Positions 8,325-17,412 of a stretch of 64,000 nucleotides of DNA are shown here, one piece after another. Under the pieces are notes generated by a model. That model had not been told where the DNA came from, searched no databases, and saw only the letters and a program-made list of their open reading frames with translations. The stretch covers positions 62,001 through 126,000 of the forward strand of contig JBDVXK010000019.1 of the NCBI GenBank assembly GCA_039964455.1, in the 5' to 3' direction. Each line of letters begins with the position of its first letter. Position 1 is the stretch's first letter. A program made the translations under genes and the position numbers. Origin of the DNA: CALJFL01 sp039964455. Lineage in GTDB: Bacteria > Pseudomonadota > Gammaproteobacteria > Pseudomonadales > Halieaceae.

Positions 8325-9635
8325 ATGCCCAATATCACAGAGCAAAACAATGGCTATATCCACCATGATTTTCATGATGACGAGATAGACCTCTTCGAGC
8401 TAATGGAAGGTCTATGGCAGCAAAAGTGGCTTATCGTCGCCGTTACCAGCGTGAGCGCAGTGGTGGCATTGGCTGCCGTGCAGATTACGAGCCCAACCTA
8501 CCGTGCTGAAGCGTTTATCAGGACCCCGCTCAGCAGTCAGGTGGCATCCATAGCCGAATCCGGCGTTATGGAACTTACCCCCCAAGACGCTATCCAGCGG
8601 GTGGAAGAGGAACTGAACTCGTTAACCCTGCGCCGTAGCCTCTTTGATCGCAATATAAGCGTCCTTTATGATGAGATACCTGCTAGCGAGGACGAACTCA
8701 ATAGCGCCTTTACCAACAGATTCGATCCGGCTTTAAGTGTGAGCACCCCCAGTCGCGGCCCCAAGGCTAAAGACGAAGATCGGCGCACGCTCTCTTTTGA
8801 AAACGCCAAGCCTGCCGTCGCAGCGGCTATTGTGAATGATTTGAGCGAGGCCGCCGGCGAGGCAGCCAAGGCCAACCTTCTCGAAGAATTCAAGTCGACG
8901 ACCTCTTCGCGACTGCAAAACCTGCGGTTACAATTACAGCAAGCCGTTGCTAACAGGGCGGTTTCAGACAAAGACATCATAGCGCAACTCAGCGAACTAG
9001 ACCGGCTGAAACGATCACAGCTTGAGGATGAGATAAGCGCCGTAAGAGATATGGCGGCGAAAGCCCGCCAAGACGAAATCATCCGGCTTGAGGAGGCACT
9101 CGCCGTGGCCAAGCGCCTGAAAATTACCGAGCCTACCAGCCTGGCCGTTATGGCGCAGAACCAGTCCGACAATTCAGGTTCGGTCGCATTTACTGCCGAG
9201 ATCTCTGAGGGAGAGGACCCTGTCTACCTCAAGGGCACACGGGTGCTGGGCGCTGAATTGGCTGTTCTCAGGGCGCGCACCTCCGACGATCAGCAGATCA
9301 CGGAGCTTAGAGAGCTGGAGAAAAAGCTGCAACTACTGGCAAACAATCGAGAAATTGAAAGCCTTCAGGCCAGAGAAAACTTTGAGCCTTTTGTGGCCAA
9401 CGCCCCCGTGCTGCGTGAGGAAATTAGTAAACTCGAAGGCCTGCTGGCACAAAATTATGACGACGTTTCTCTGATGCGAGTTGACCAGACTGCCATGGTG
9501 CCCACAAAACCAATCAAACCCCGCAAATCGCTCATTGTGGCTGCTGCTGTTGTCTCCGGCGGCATGCTCGGGGTACTGATCGCGTTAATTCGCAATGCTG
9601 CAGCGGCACGGCGGGAACGGTTAGTGGAGGAGTAG
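8325..9635 (+). CDS. Wzz-family polysaccharide chain-length regulator
   Basis: A 436-residue inner-membrane protein. The Wzz N-terminal domain starts at EIDLFELMEGLWQQKW (20-35) and runs into the first membrane segment (about 35-53). A long periplasmic coiled-coil region follows, with alternating charged and Leu residues between about 80 and 390. The second membrane segment comes after a Pro-rich PTKPIKPRK stretch near 395-405. No tyrosine-kinase domain is attached. It sets chain length in Wzy-type systems, which is interesting because the exporter seen nearby is of the ABC type. AAGGA lies upstream of the ATG. It is longer than enterobacterial WzzB (about 325) and nearer to WzzE/FepE-like PCPs with extensions. 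Confidence 0.85.
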   Translation: MPNITEQNNGYIHHDFHDDEIDLFELMEGLWQQKWLIVAVTSVSAVVALAAVQITSPTYRAEAFIRTPLSSQVASIAESGVMELTPQDAIQRVEEELNSLTLRRSLFDRNISVLYDEIPASEDELNSAFTNRFDPALSVSTPSRGPKAKDEDRRTLSFENAKPAVAAAIVNDLSEAAGEAAKANLLEEFKSTTSSRLQNLRLQLQQAVANRAVSDKDIIAQLSELDRLKRSQLEDEISAVRDMAAKARQDEIIRLEEALAVAKRLKITEPTSLAVMAQNQSDNSGSVAFTAEISEGEDPVYLKGTRVLGAELAVLRARTSDDQQITELRELEKKLQLLANNREIESLQARENFEPFVANAPVLREEISKLEGLLAQNYDDVSLMRVDQTAMVPTKPIKPRKSLIVAAAVVSGGMLGVLIALIRNAAAARRERLVEE

Positions 9636-9704
9636 TTTTTTCGTCGCCCTTTAGGCTCACACCGCATTCAGCATCTCGCTGACACGGCCTTTGCCATTAT
9701 TTCA

Positions 9705-10433
9705 TTAGCTTTTGGTGGCTGCCTGTTTCACTAGTTGCTGGTAACCAGCTAGCACTTCAGCCGTATCACCCTCGGCAGCTACTTTGCCATTTTCCAGCCA
9801 GATTGCCCTATCACAGAGCTTTTGCACCTGCCCTTCCATGTGAGACACAAACACCACGGTTTGGTCACCGCTAATACGCTCCTTCATAGCCGCCTCGGCT
9901 TTGCCCCGGAACTGGGCATCGCCGGCGCTAAGGGCCTCATCGATAAGCAATATATCCACGTGGGAGATAAGCGCAGTGGTAAAACCCAGCCGGGAGCGCA
10001 TGCCCGAGGAGTAGGTTTTTACCGGCTCTTCAAAAGAGTCGCCCAGCTCCGAGAATGCCTTGATCTCTTCAAGGTAGCCTTTTGCCTGCCGCTTGCTGGC
10101 GCCCTGCAGCATTGCGGATAGCAGCGCATTGTCGCGACCAGATAGATCAGGCTTAAAACCCAGCCCAATGGTGAGCAAAGAGGATGTTTTGCCGGGATAC
10201 TGGCTCACCTTGCCGCTGTTAGGCGCGAGAATACCGGCCATCACTCGCAGCATAGTGGTTTTGCCCACGCCATTGCGGCCGATGATACCCAGGGTTTCAC
10301 CTTCAAAAAGCTGCAGCGACACCCCATCCAGCACCCGGTGAACGCCATGGTCAAAGGTGGCCTTGCTGGAGTGGTAACTCAGGTACACCTCGTCCAATTG
10401 CAGCATTACGCGCCGGTCGTCTGCACCGCTCAT
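9705..10433 (-). CDS. ABC polysaccharide exporter, ATP-binding subunit (KpsT/Wzt type)
   Basis: A 242-residue ABC ATPase with Walker A GRNGVGKTT (52-60), signature YSSGMRSRL (141-149) and Walker B ILLIDEALSAGD (161-172). The order and the short linker before the Walker A are typical of capsule and O-antigen exporters. It has no C-terminal carbohydrate-binding extension, so it is KpsT-like rather than a long Wzt that reads a chain terminator. It overlaps the permease gene by 4 bases (ATGA), so both are made from one transcript. It is convergent with the Wzz gene, 69 bp apart. It powers export of a lipid-linked polysaccharide across the inner membrane. Confidence 0.9.
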   Translation of the reverse strand: MSGADDRRVMLQLDEVYLSYHSSKATFDHGVHRVLDGVSLQLFEGETLGIIGRNGVGKTTMLRVMAGILAPNSGKVSQYPGKTSSLLTIGLGFKPDLSGRDNALLSAMLQGASKRQAKGYLEEIKAFSELGDSFEEPVKTYSSGMRSRLGFTTALISHVDILLIDEALSAGDAQFRGKAEAAMKERISGDQTVVFVSHMEGQVQKLCDRAIWLENGKVAAEGDTAEVLAGYQQLVKQAATKS

Positions 10434-11218
10434 GAAATGAGCACCCGCCGCGCCAGAAACTGGTTACCCCGATGCATGGCCCTGCCTACGATCAGGCACA
10501 CCGCGCCAGAGCCAATGCCCACTACTCCCAGGTGCAACCAATCCGGAGCCTGGTTATACATAAGCACCTGCCGGTAGGCATCGAGGATGAAGGCCAGCGG
10601 GTTAACCGCCAGTAGCAGCTCAGTTTTTGCCGGGTCACCCAGGGCACGCACATCCCAGAAGATACCCGAGGTAAACATCAGGAAGATCATCATCAGGCCT
10701 ATTACCATGCTGAAATCGCGCATGAAGCACACCAGGCAGGCACCCACCAGTGAACAGGCCACAATCATCAGGTAATTCACCCCCACGATAGGCACCAGTG
10801 CAAGCCAGGTTGCCGACGGTCTGTAGCCATACATCAACAGCACAGCAAAAAGCAGGAGAAATACGGTTACCTGCTTATACAAGCCCTCCTGTATCACTGC
10901 CAATGGGAACAAGGTTTTCGGTACATTGATTTTGCCCACCAGCCCCCTATTGGCCAAAATGCTGTTGGAGGCCTGGTTCACGGACTTGGAGAACCAGATA
11001 AAAGCCAACTTGCCGCACATTAGGAAGGCCAGGAAATCGAGCCGGCGAGAATCAAGGATCACATTAAAGACAACGTAGAACACCGCTACATAAAGAAGTG
11101 GCTCCAGAACCCACCAGATATAGCCAAAGAAATAGCGGGAGGCATCGGCCCGCAGGTTCATGCGGGCCATGGTATCCATCAGGCTGGCGTATTGCAGTGG
11201 TGGCATGGCGCGGGCCAT
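10430..11218 (-). CDS. ABC polysaccharide exporter, permease subunit (KpsM/Wzm type)
   Basis: A 262-residue ABC-2-type membrane protein with about six hydrophobic segments. The N-terminal cytoplasmic part carries LRADASRYFFGYIWWVLEP, the typical ABC-2 entry to the first membrane helix (about 38-58). FTSGIFWDVRALG and VNPLAFILDAYRQVLMYN near the C-terminal half are hallmark segments of KpsM/Wzm/RfbA proteins. It pairs with the ATPase gene it overlaps. It is the first gene of this two-gene unit, whose promoter must lie in the 98-bp gap shared with divergent rsmA. Confidence 0.88.
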   Translation of the reverse strand: MARAMPPLQYASLMDTMARMNLRADASRYFFGYIWWVLEPLLYVAVFYVVFNVILDSRRLDFLAFLMCGKLAFIWFSKSVNQASNSILANRGLVGKINVPKTLFPLAVIQEGLYKQVTVFLLLFAVLLMYGYRPSATWLALVPIVGVNYLMIVACSLVGACLVCFMRDFSMVIGLMMIFLMFTSGIFWDVRALGDPAKTELLLAVNPLAFILDAYRQVLMYNQAPDWLHLGVVGIGSGAVCLIVGRAMHRGNQFLARRVLIS

Positions 11219-11316
11219 TTCCTTTTTATGGTTCGAGAAAGCGCAGTTTACCAGCTAAGGCCGCCGCGCGGCATGTTCATCCAGTAAATTCAATCGCTTA
11301 CAGGTAAACTAGCCCG

Positions 11317-12114
11317 ATGAGTAAACCCTCAACACACCGCGCCCGCAAACGTTTCGGGCAGAACTTCCTGCAAGACGACGCCATTATCGATGGTATTGCC
11401 GCAGCAATTGCCCCGCGGCCCGATGACCATCTGGTGGAAATTGGCCCCGGGCAGGGAGCACTCACCGAAGGGCTAGTGGAAAGTTGCGGCCAGCTTGATG
11501 TGATAGAGCTGGACCGTGATTTAGTTCCAGGCTTGCTGGCGGCCTTCAGTGTCCATCCCCACTTCAAACTGCACCAGGCTGATGCGCTTACCTTTGATTT
11601 TGGCTCACTGGTTAATGGGCCGGAGCAACTTAGGGTGGTGGGCAACCTGCCCTACAACATCTCTACCCCGCTGATATTCAAGCTGCTGGAAAATGCCACC
11701 ATCATCAAAGACATGCATTTCATGTTGCAGCTTGAGGTGGTTCAACGCCTGGCGGCAGAGCCAGGCAACAAGCACTGGGGGCGGCTGGGGATAATGAGCC
11801 AGTTTCACTGCCGGGTAGAGCACCTGTTTGATGTGCCGCCGGAGGCGTTTAACCCGCCGCCCAAGGTGCAGTCGGCTATTGTTCGTTTGGTGCCTCATAC
11901 TCAGACACTCTGGCCTGAATGTGATGTAGCTGCGTTGCGCCGAGTTGTGCAGGCCGCTTTCGCACAGCGAAGGAAGACACTACGCAATAATCTAAAAGGC
12001 GTAATCGACGATACTGACCTGCAAGCCCTGGGGATAGACCCGGGTGCCAGGGCTGAAACTCTGGCGCTGGATCAGTTTGTGCAGCTAGCTGAGCTACTCG
12101 GAAACACAGCTTGA
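11317..12114 (+). CDS. rsmA: 16S rRNA (A1518/A1519) dimethyltransferase
   Basis: A 265-residue KsgA/RsmA methyltransferase of normal length. RKRFGQNFLQD (10-20) is the family N-terminal signature, EIGPGQGALTE (41-51) binds S-adenosylmethionine, and NLPYN (110-114) is the catalytic adenine-N6 motif. It dimethylates two adenines near the 3' end of 16S rRNA late in 30S assembly. In Pseudomonas and relatives rsmA is followed directly by apaG and apaH; here gmd and fcl lie between them. The start is an ATG following AACTAGCCCG, a weak ribosome site. Confidence 0.95.
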   Translation: MSKPSTHRARKRFGQNFLQDDAIIDGIAAAIAPRPDDHLVEIGPGQGALTEGLVESCGQLDVIELDRDLVPGLLAAFSVHPHFKLHQADALTFDFGSLVNGPEQLRVVGNLPYNISTPLIFKLLENATIIKDMHFMLQLEVVQRLAAEPGNKHWGRLGIMSQFHCRVEHLFDVPPEAFNPPPKVQSAIVRLVPHTQTLWPECDVAALRRVVQAAFAQRRKTLRNNLKGVIDDTDLQALGIDPGARAETLALDQFVQLAELLGNTA

Positions 12115-12182
12115 GCATGACCTTAACAACACTTCACGGTAAACTTGCGCTCTCTCTTTGATCTCACGGTAAAATCTATAAG

Positions 12183-13316
12183 ATGCCTAAATCTAAAGTA
12201 GCGCTGATCACGGGTGTCACCGGCCAGGATGGCTCCTATTTGGCCGAATTTCTGCTAGCCAAGGGCTACCAGGTTCACGGTATCAAGCGCCGCGCCTCGT
12301 CGTTCAATACCGAGCGCATCGACCATATTTATCAGGACCCTCATAGTGAGAACCGAGACTTCTTCCTGCATTACGGCGACCTGACTGACACCTCCAACAT
12401 CACCCGAATTATCCAACAGGTGCAGCCTGATGAAATTTATAATTTGGGGGCACAGAGCCATGTAGCGGTGTCGTTCGAAGAGCCCGAGTACACCGCTGAC
12501 GTTGATGGGGTAGGCACCCTGCGGATACTGGAGGCAGTGCGCCTGCTGGGCATGGAGCAAAAGACTCGCATCTACCAGGCCTCCACTTCCGAGCTGTACG
12601 GCCTGGTACAGGAAACGCCGCAAACCGAGAAAACGCCCTTCTACCCGCGCTCCCCCTATGGCGTGGCCAAGCTTTACGCCTTTTGGATCACGGTGAACTA
12701 CCGGGAAGCCTACGGCATGTATTGCTGCAACGGCATTCTGTTTAATCACGAGTCACCCCGCCGCGGAGAGACATTTGTAACCCGAAAAATCACCCGGGGC
12801 TTAAGTAATATCAGTCAGGGCCTTGAGCAACGTCTGTACATGGGCAACATGGACTCCCTGCGCGATTGGGGCCACGCCAAAGACTACGTGGAGATGCAGT
12901 GGCTGATGCTGCAGCAAGACACCGCCGAGGATTTTGTTATAGCCACCGGTAAGCAAGCGTCGGTACGTGATTTTGTGAGCATGGCAGCGAATGAGTTAGG
13001 TATTACCCTGGCGTTTGAGGGGCAGGGGCTGGACGAGGTAGGCCGAGTCGCCTCAGTAGATGCGGCAGTAGCTGATGAGCGAATTACGGTGAAGCCAGGG
13101 GACATCATGGTAGCGGTAGACAGCAAGTATTACCGCCCCGCCGAGGTAGAAACCCTGCTGGGCGACCCAACCAATGCGAAGGAAAAGCTGGGATGGGTGC
13201 CAGGCACTACCCTGGAAGAAATGATTACTGAGATGGTCGCGAACGACCTATCTGAGGCGAAAAAGCATCGCCTGCTACTGGACAGTGGTTACGACGTAAC
13301 CACACCGGGCGAGTAG
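12183..13316 (+). CDS. gmd: GDP-mannose 4,6-dehydratase
   Basis: A 377-residue extended short-chain dehydrogenase. It carries TGVTGQDGSYLAE (10-22), RRASSFNTERIDH (36-48) and the catalytic Tyr159/Lys163 (SPYGVAK), all characteristic of GMD. It also has FNHESPRRGETFVTRKI, the GDP-mannose-binding segment. It makes GDP-4-keto-6-deoxy-D-mannose, the substrate of the next gene. It follows rsmA by 68 bp and precedes fcl by 9 bp. It supplies L-fucose or another 6-deoxyhexose for surface polysaccharide. Confidence 0.95.
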   Translation: MPKSKVALITGVTGQDGSYLAEFLLAKGYQVHGIKRRASSFNTERIDHIYQDPHSENRDFFLHYGDLTDTSNITRIIQQVQPDEIYNLGAQSHVAVSFEEPEYTADVDGVGTLRILEAVRLLGMEQKTRIYQASTSELYGLVQETPQTEKTPFYPRSPYGVAKLYAFWITVNYREAYGMYCCNGILFNHESPRRGETFVTRKITRGLSNISQGLEQRLYMGNMDSLRDWGHAKDYVEMQWLMLQQDTAEDFVIATGKQASVRDFVSMAANELGITLAFEGQGLDEVGRVASVDAAVADERITVKPGDIMVAVDSKYYRPAEVETLLGDPTNAKEKLGWVPGTTLEEMITEMVANDLSEAKKHRLLLDSGYDVTTPGE

Positions 13317-13325
13317 CAAGCACCC

Positions 13326-14312
13326 ATGGCTAAACGCATTTATATAGCCGGGCACAATGGCATGGTGGGATCGGCACTTTGCCGGCTGCTTTCCAAAGAT
13401 CAAGAAGTGGTCCTGATAACCCGCTCTAGTCAAGAACTGGACCTATGTGAACAAGACCAGGTGCGATCATTTTTCGCTGAGCAGAACATAGATGAGGTTT
13501 ACTTGGCTGCGGCCCGGGTTGGCGGGATTCACGCCAACAACACTTATCCCGCCGACTTCATTTATCAAAATCTGGCGATCGAAACCAATGTGATTCACGA
13601 GGCCTGGCGTGCCGGTGTGACCAAGCTGTTGTTTCTGGGCAGCTCCTGCATCTACCCCCGCGAGGCTGAGCAGCCAATGGCGGAAGCAGCCTTACTCACC
13701 GGCACTCTGGAGCCCACGAACGAGCCCTATGCCCTGGCCAAAATCGCCGGCATAAAGCTGTGTGAAAGCTATAACAGGCAGCATGGCACCGATTATCGCA
13801 GTGTGATGCCTACTAACCTGTACGGCCCGGGTGATAACTACCACCCTGAGAACAGCCATGTTATCCCTGCCCTCTTGCGGCGCTTTCACGAAGCCAAAGA
13901 GAGTAATGCGGAGAGTGTGACAATCTGGGGGTCAGGCAAGCCTATGCGAGAATTTTTACATGTGGACGACATGGCTGCGGCCTCGGTGCATGTGATGGAT
14001 TTACCGCTTTCAGACTACGGCGCCGTGACCGAGCCACAGCTTTCTCATATCAATGTGGGTTCTGGCGTGGATTGTACTATCGCCGAGCTGGCTGCCACCG
14101 TTGCCGAGGTAACAGGCTTCAAGGGACGGATAGAATATGATGCCAGTAAACCCGACGGTGCCCCCCGCAAGTTAATGGATAGTGGACGGCTAAACGCTAT
14201 GGGCTGGCAACCAGCCTTCGATTTGCGGGACGGCTTGAGCGATGCCTATAAATGGTATCTTGCGCACCTCAATGAAGCCAGAGGCCTCAACTCAGTCAAT
14301 TCAATGGGATGA
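13326..14312 (+). CDS. fcl: GDP-L-fucose synthase
   Basis: A 328-residue epimerase/reductase with AGHNGMVGSAL (8-18), the RVGGIHANN block (64-72) and catalytic Tyr135/Lys139 in EPYALAKIAG. These are the hallmarks of GDP-4-keto-6-deoxymannose 3,5-epimerase-4-reductase (WcaG/Fcl). Together with Gmd it completes the synthesis of GDP-L-fucose from GDP-mannose. It is 9 bp after gmd, and apaG follows after 12 bp, so a polysaccharide pair and housekeeping genes appear to share one transcript. Confidence 0.94.
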   Translation: MAKRIYIAGHNGMVGSALCRLLSKDQEVVLITRSSQELDLCEQDQVRSFFAEQNIDEVYLAAARVGGIHANNTYPADFIYQNLAIETNVIHEAWRAGVTKLLFLGSSCIYPREAEQPMAEAALLTGTLEPTNEPYALAKIAGIKLCESYNRQHGTDYRSVMPTNLYGPGDNYHPENSHVIPALLRRFHEAKESNAESVTIWGSGKPMREFLHVDDMAAASVHVMDLPLSDYGAVTEPQLSHINVGSGVDCTIAELAATVAEVTGFKGRIEYDASKPDGAPRKLMDSGRLNAMGWQPAFDLRDGLSDAYKWYLAHLNEARGLNSVNSMG

Positions 14313-14324
14313 CCAACAGCCTTC

Positions 14325-14738
14325 ATGAGTAATACAGAATTCAATCCCGCCCTCATTGGCGTACAGGTGGTAACCACCTACCTGCCCAACCACTCCCGCC
14401 CTGAGGACGATCAATACACCTTCGCCTACACGATCACAGTCAGTAATGCTGGCGATGTGCCCGTGCAGCTATTATCACGCCACTGGGTCATCACCGACGC
14501 CAACGACGACGTGCAGGAGGTGCGCGGCGAAGGTGTGGTGGGCGAGCAACCCGTGATAGAACCCGGCGGCGCCTTCCGCTATACAAGCGGCTCCAACCTC
14601 ACCACCCCTGTGGGGTGCATGGAGGGCAGCTACACCATGATTGTGGTGGAAGAAGATGAAGTAGACCTCACCGAGCAACCCGCTTTTGAGGTGCCAATTC
14701 CGGCGTTCACGCTGCATACGCCTACGGCGTTGAATTGA
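14325..14738 (+). CDS. apaG: ApaG-domain protein
   Basis: A 137-residue single-domain protein with a fibronectin-like beta fold. The family blocks are YTITVSNAGDVPVQLLSRHWVITDA (split around residues 36-60), VRGEGVVGEQPVIEPGG and FRYTSGSNLTTPVGCMEGSY. ApaG has been linked to Co/Mg homeostasis, but its biochemical role is unsettled. The gene is part of the ancestral rsmA-apaG-apaH order and lies 12 bp after fcl. About 175 bp without a gene separate it from the next one. Confidence 0.93.
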   Translation: MSNTEFNPALIGVQVVTTYLPNHSRPEDDQYTFAYTITVSNAGDVPVQLLSRHWVITDANDDVQEVRGEGVVGEQPVIEPGGAFRYTSGSNLTTPVGCMEGSYTMIVVEEDEVDLTEQPAFEVPIPAFTLHTPTALN

Positions 14739-14913
14739 CTGGGCTGTAGCAGGCCCCACCAGAAAACAGCGCTACGCCCAAACCGGATTTGCCCCGTCTC
14801 GGCTAGTCAGTTTCTCAGAAATCTGGCTGCTTCTGGCCACTTTTGATGTTCTCCCAGCACCAGGCACTCGCTATTCTGGTATTCAGTAAAATGCCGCAGC
14901 AAAGGCCACTCTC

Positions 14914-15393
14914 ATGTCCGATTTCGCATTTGATGTGCTAGGCTACACGCAGAATATGGAGTCTGCCGGGCTTACTCGCCAACAGGCCGAAGCCATAGCA
15001 GCGGGTATGACCAAAATGATCGCTCAACAATTCGATTCATTGTTAACCACTGAGCAATTTGAAGCCGCGATGGAGCGCATCGACAATAGGTTCGTTGCTG
15101 TTGAGAGTAAACAGGATGCTGTCGACGAACGCTTGGATGCTGTCGACAAACGCCTGGATGGTGTCGACAAACGCTTGAATGGCGTCGATCAACGCTTGAA
15201 TGGCGTGGAGAAGACCCTTGATAAGATCGATATGCGCCTATCCCATTCCGATAGCAAGTTTGTGGATATTGATGGCAAGCTGAGAGAACTCGGTAACTTG
15301 AAATCTAAAGTAGACCTGCACACGTGGATGCTGGCACTGATAATTATTGTTCTTTTTGTACCCCAGCTGCAGCAATGGTTTGCAGTGGGTTAG
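14914..15393 (+). CDS. coiled-coil membrane-anchored protein (DUF1640/CCDC90-like), heptad type
   Basis: A 159-residue protein. The N-terminal part (FDVLGYTQNMESAGLTRQQAE) resembles the DUF1640/CCDC90 family of bacterial and mitochondrial coiled-coil proteins. Residues 71-112 are six tandem 7-residue units of the form D-x-R-L-[DN]-G-V, a regular left-handed coiled coil. A single membrane helix closes the protein (about 137-153), leaving the coil on one side. Function is unknown. It sits between apaG and apaH; a paralogue with a different repeat length lies at 17413-17901, and the two genes bracket apaH and galE. The ATG has no strong ribosome site. Confidence 0.75.
   Translation: MSDFAFDVLGYTQNMESAGLTRQQAEAIAAGMTKMIAQQFDSLLTTEQFEAAMERIDNRFVAVESKQDAVDERLDAVDKRLDGVDKRLNGVDQRLNGVEKTLDKIDMRLSHSDSKFVDIDGKLRELGNLKSKVDLHTWMLALIIIVLFVPQLQQWFAVG
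15124..15249 (+). repeat. tandem 21-bp coding repeat (heptads)
   Basis: Six consecutive 21-bp units encode the heptads DERLDAV, DKRLDGV, DKRLNGV, DQRLNGV, EKTLDKI and DMRLSHS. The first four are near-identical at the DNA level (variants of GTCGACAAACGCCTGGATG), which points to recent unit duplication; the last two have diverged. Confidence 0.85.
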
Positions 15394-15504
15394 TTAGTAG
15401 ACTGTCTGTGGCCGTAAAACCCATCGCTGGCGATAAGGCTCTTGAGCTTGCATCCATAACGACGCTCGGCCGTCTCACTAGTTACCACGGCATCTACTAG
15501 CGCA

Positions 15505-16326
15505 ATGAGCACCTACGTCGTTGGCGACATCCAGGGCTGCCTGCAGCCGCTCAAATGCCTGCTCAAGGCCGTATCCTTCAATCCGGACAAAGACGTACTC
15601 TGGTCGGTGGGGGATGTGGTGAACCGCGGCCCAAAGTGCCTTAAAACGCTGCGTTTTCTTTACAAAATGCGCGACAACCTGGTGATGGTGCTGGGCAATC
15701 ACGACCTTCACTTGCTGGCTGTAGCAGCCGGTGTAAGGGCTCCCAGCAGCTCCGACACGCTGGATAAAATTCTCGCCGCCAAGGATCGCGACAAGCTACT
15801 GCACTGGCTGTTGCACCGCCCCCTGATTCACCACGAACACGGTTACACTATGGTGCATGCGGGCATACCACCACAGTGGACGATTGACGATGCACTGGCT
15901 CGTGCCTGGGAAGTAGAAGATGTGCTGCAAAGCCCCCGCTGTAACGATTTCTTCAAGGCCATGTATGGCAATCAGCCGGATGTGTGGTCAGACGACCTAG
16001 AGGGCATGGAACGACTGCGCGTAATCACCAACTACCTCACGCGCCTGCGTTACTGCAGCAAAAAAGGTGTGCTGGACCTGGAGAGCAAAGGGCCCAGCCC
16101 CAACGCCGGCAAGCCTGTATCGGCCTGGTTCAGTCACCCGGATCGCAAAACGCAGGACGACAAAATCCTGTTTGGCCACTGGGCATCGATTGAGGGGCAT
16201 ACCGACAGCCCGAATGCTATCGCACTGGATACGGGCTGTGTGTGGGGTGGTTCATTGTCTTTCTACTGCTTGGAAACTGGCGAGTGGACGCGGTGCAGAT
16301 GTGAGGGCGGACGCTGTGCTGATTGA
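15505..16326 (+). CDS. apaH: symmetrical diadenosine tetraphosphatase
   Basis: A 273-residue metallophosphoesterase. The three conserved blocks are all present: GDIQGC (8-13), GDVVNRGP and GNHDLHLLA, plus VHAGIPPQW and the late LFGHWAS segment typical of ApaH. It splits Ap4A into two ADP and so limits alarmone levels in the cytoplasm. It belongs to the ancestral rsmA-apaG-apaH group, but here a coiled-coil gene precedes it and galE follows convergently, 24 bp away. Confidence 0.95.
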   Translation: MSTYVVGDIQGCLQPLKCLLKAVSFNPDKDVLWSVGDVVNRGPKCLKTLRFLYKMRDNLVMVLGNHDLHLLAVAAGVRAPSSSDTLDKILAAKDRDKLLHWLLHRPLIHHEHGYTMVHAGIPPQWTIDDALARAWEVEDVLQSPRCNDFFKAMYGNQPDVWSDDLEGMERLRVITNYLTRLRYCSKKGVLDLESKGPSPNAGKPVSAWFSHPDRKTQDDKILFGHWASIEGHTDSPNAIALDTGCVWGGSLSFYCLETGEWTRCRCEGGRCAD

Positions 16327-16350
16327 GCCTTGGAGTTCGTCTAACCTGAA

Positions 16351-17370
16351 CTACGAGTCATAGCCCCACGGGTTATTCGACTGCCAACGCCAGGTATCGA
16401 TACACATTTCATCTACGCCCCTTTCAGCCGACCAGCCCAACAGTTCATTCGCCATGGTGGGGTCACCCCAATACTGTGCGACATCCCCTGTTCGGCGACC
16501 GACTACCTCATAGGGAATAGGCTTGCCACAGGCCCGCTCAAAGGCCTCTACCATCTCCAAAACACTAACCCCCTTGCCACGGCCCAGATTAACGTTGAGC
16601 AAAACGCCGTCTTGGCCACTGAGATAATCAAGGGCAGCAACATGCCCGTCAACCAGATCCATCACATGGATATAGTCACGCACTCCAGTCCCATCCACCG
16701 TGGGGTAGTCTCCGCCAAAAACACTGAGCTTTTCTCGCTGTCCTACCGCCACCTGGCTAACAAATGGCATGAGATTATTGGGAGTACCCCCTGGGGCCTC
16801 TCCGATTAAGCCGCTGCCATGCGCACCAACCGGATTAAAGTAGCGCAGGCAAGCTAGATTCCAACCCCCGCCGGAAGCATGCAAATCCGCCATGATGTCT
16901 TCAACCATCAGCTTGGTCTGGCCGTAAGGGTTCGCCGCGTTGCGGGGGAAATCCTCCCTAATCGGGTTGGACGCTGGGTCGCCATACACAGTAGCCGAAG
17001 ATGAAAACACCAGGTTATGCACACCCGCCCGCTCCATTGCCTGCAACAGCGAGATCGAGCCGGACACATTGTTGTGATAGTAAGCCAGCGGTTGTTCAAC
17101 CGACTCGCCCACGGCCTTGAGCCCGGCAAAATGCATCACTGCTTCGGGTGTATGAGTAGCAAAGGTCTGATCGAGAAGCGGACTGTCGAGCACATCGCCC
17201 TCGATGAATATCGGCCGGACACCTGTGATCTGCTCGATGCGACTGACCACCTCAACACTACTGTTAGTCAGGTTATCGAGAATAACGGGCTGGTGGCCAG
17301 CCTCAATCAGCGCCACACAAGCATGCGAGCCGATATAGCCAGTACCACCTGTGACAAGAATTGTGCTCAA
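16351..17370 (-). CDS. galE: UDP-glucose 4-epimerase
   Basis: A 339-residue GalE of standard length: TGGTGYIGSHA (7-17), catalytic Ser124 in FSSSATVYG, and Tyr149/Lys153 in NPYGQTK. CLRYFNPVGAH and the C-terminal RRTGDVAQYWGDP are GalE-specific. It interconverts UDP-glucose and UDP-galactose, feeding polysaccharide synthesis. The start appears to be TTG at 17370, since the protein lines up with GalE from its first residue. It sits alone on the minus strand between apaH and the second coiled-coil gene, inside a housekeeping neighbourhood. Confidence 0.94.
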   Translation of the reverse strand: MSTILVTGGTGYIGSHACVALIEAGHQPVILDNLTNSSVEVVSRIEQITGVRPIFIEGDVLDSPLLDQTFATHTPEAVMHFAGLKAVGESVEQPLAYYHNNVSGSISLLQAMERAGVHNLVFSSSATVYGDPASNPIREDFPRNAANPYGQTKLMVEDIMADLHASGGGWNLACLRYFNPVGAHGSGLIGEAPGGTPNNLMPFVSQVAVGQREKLSVFGGDYPTVDGTGVRDYIHVMDLVDGHVAALDYLSGQDGVLLNVNLGRGKGVSVLEMVEAFERACGKPIPYEVVGRRTGDVAQYWGDPTMANELLGWSAERGVDEMCIDTWRWQSNNPWGYDS

Positions 17371-17412
17371 TCTGGAGAACTCGAAGCCTAAAGCGCCAGT
17401 ATAAGCCGCGCT

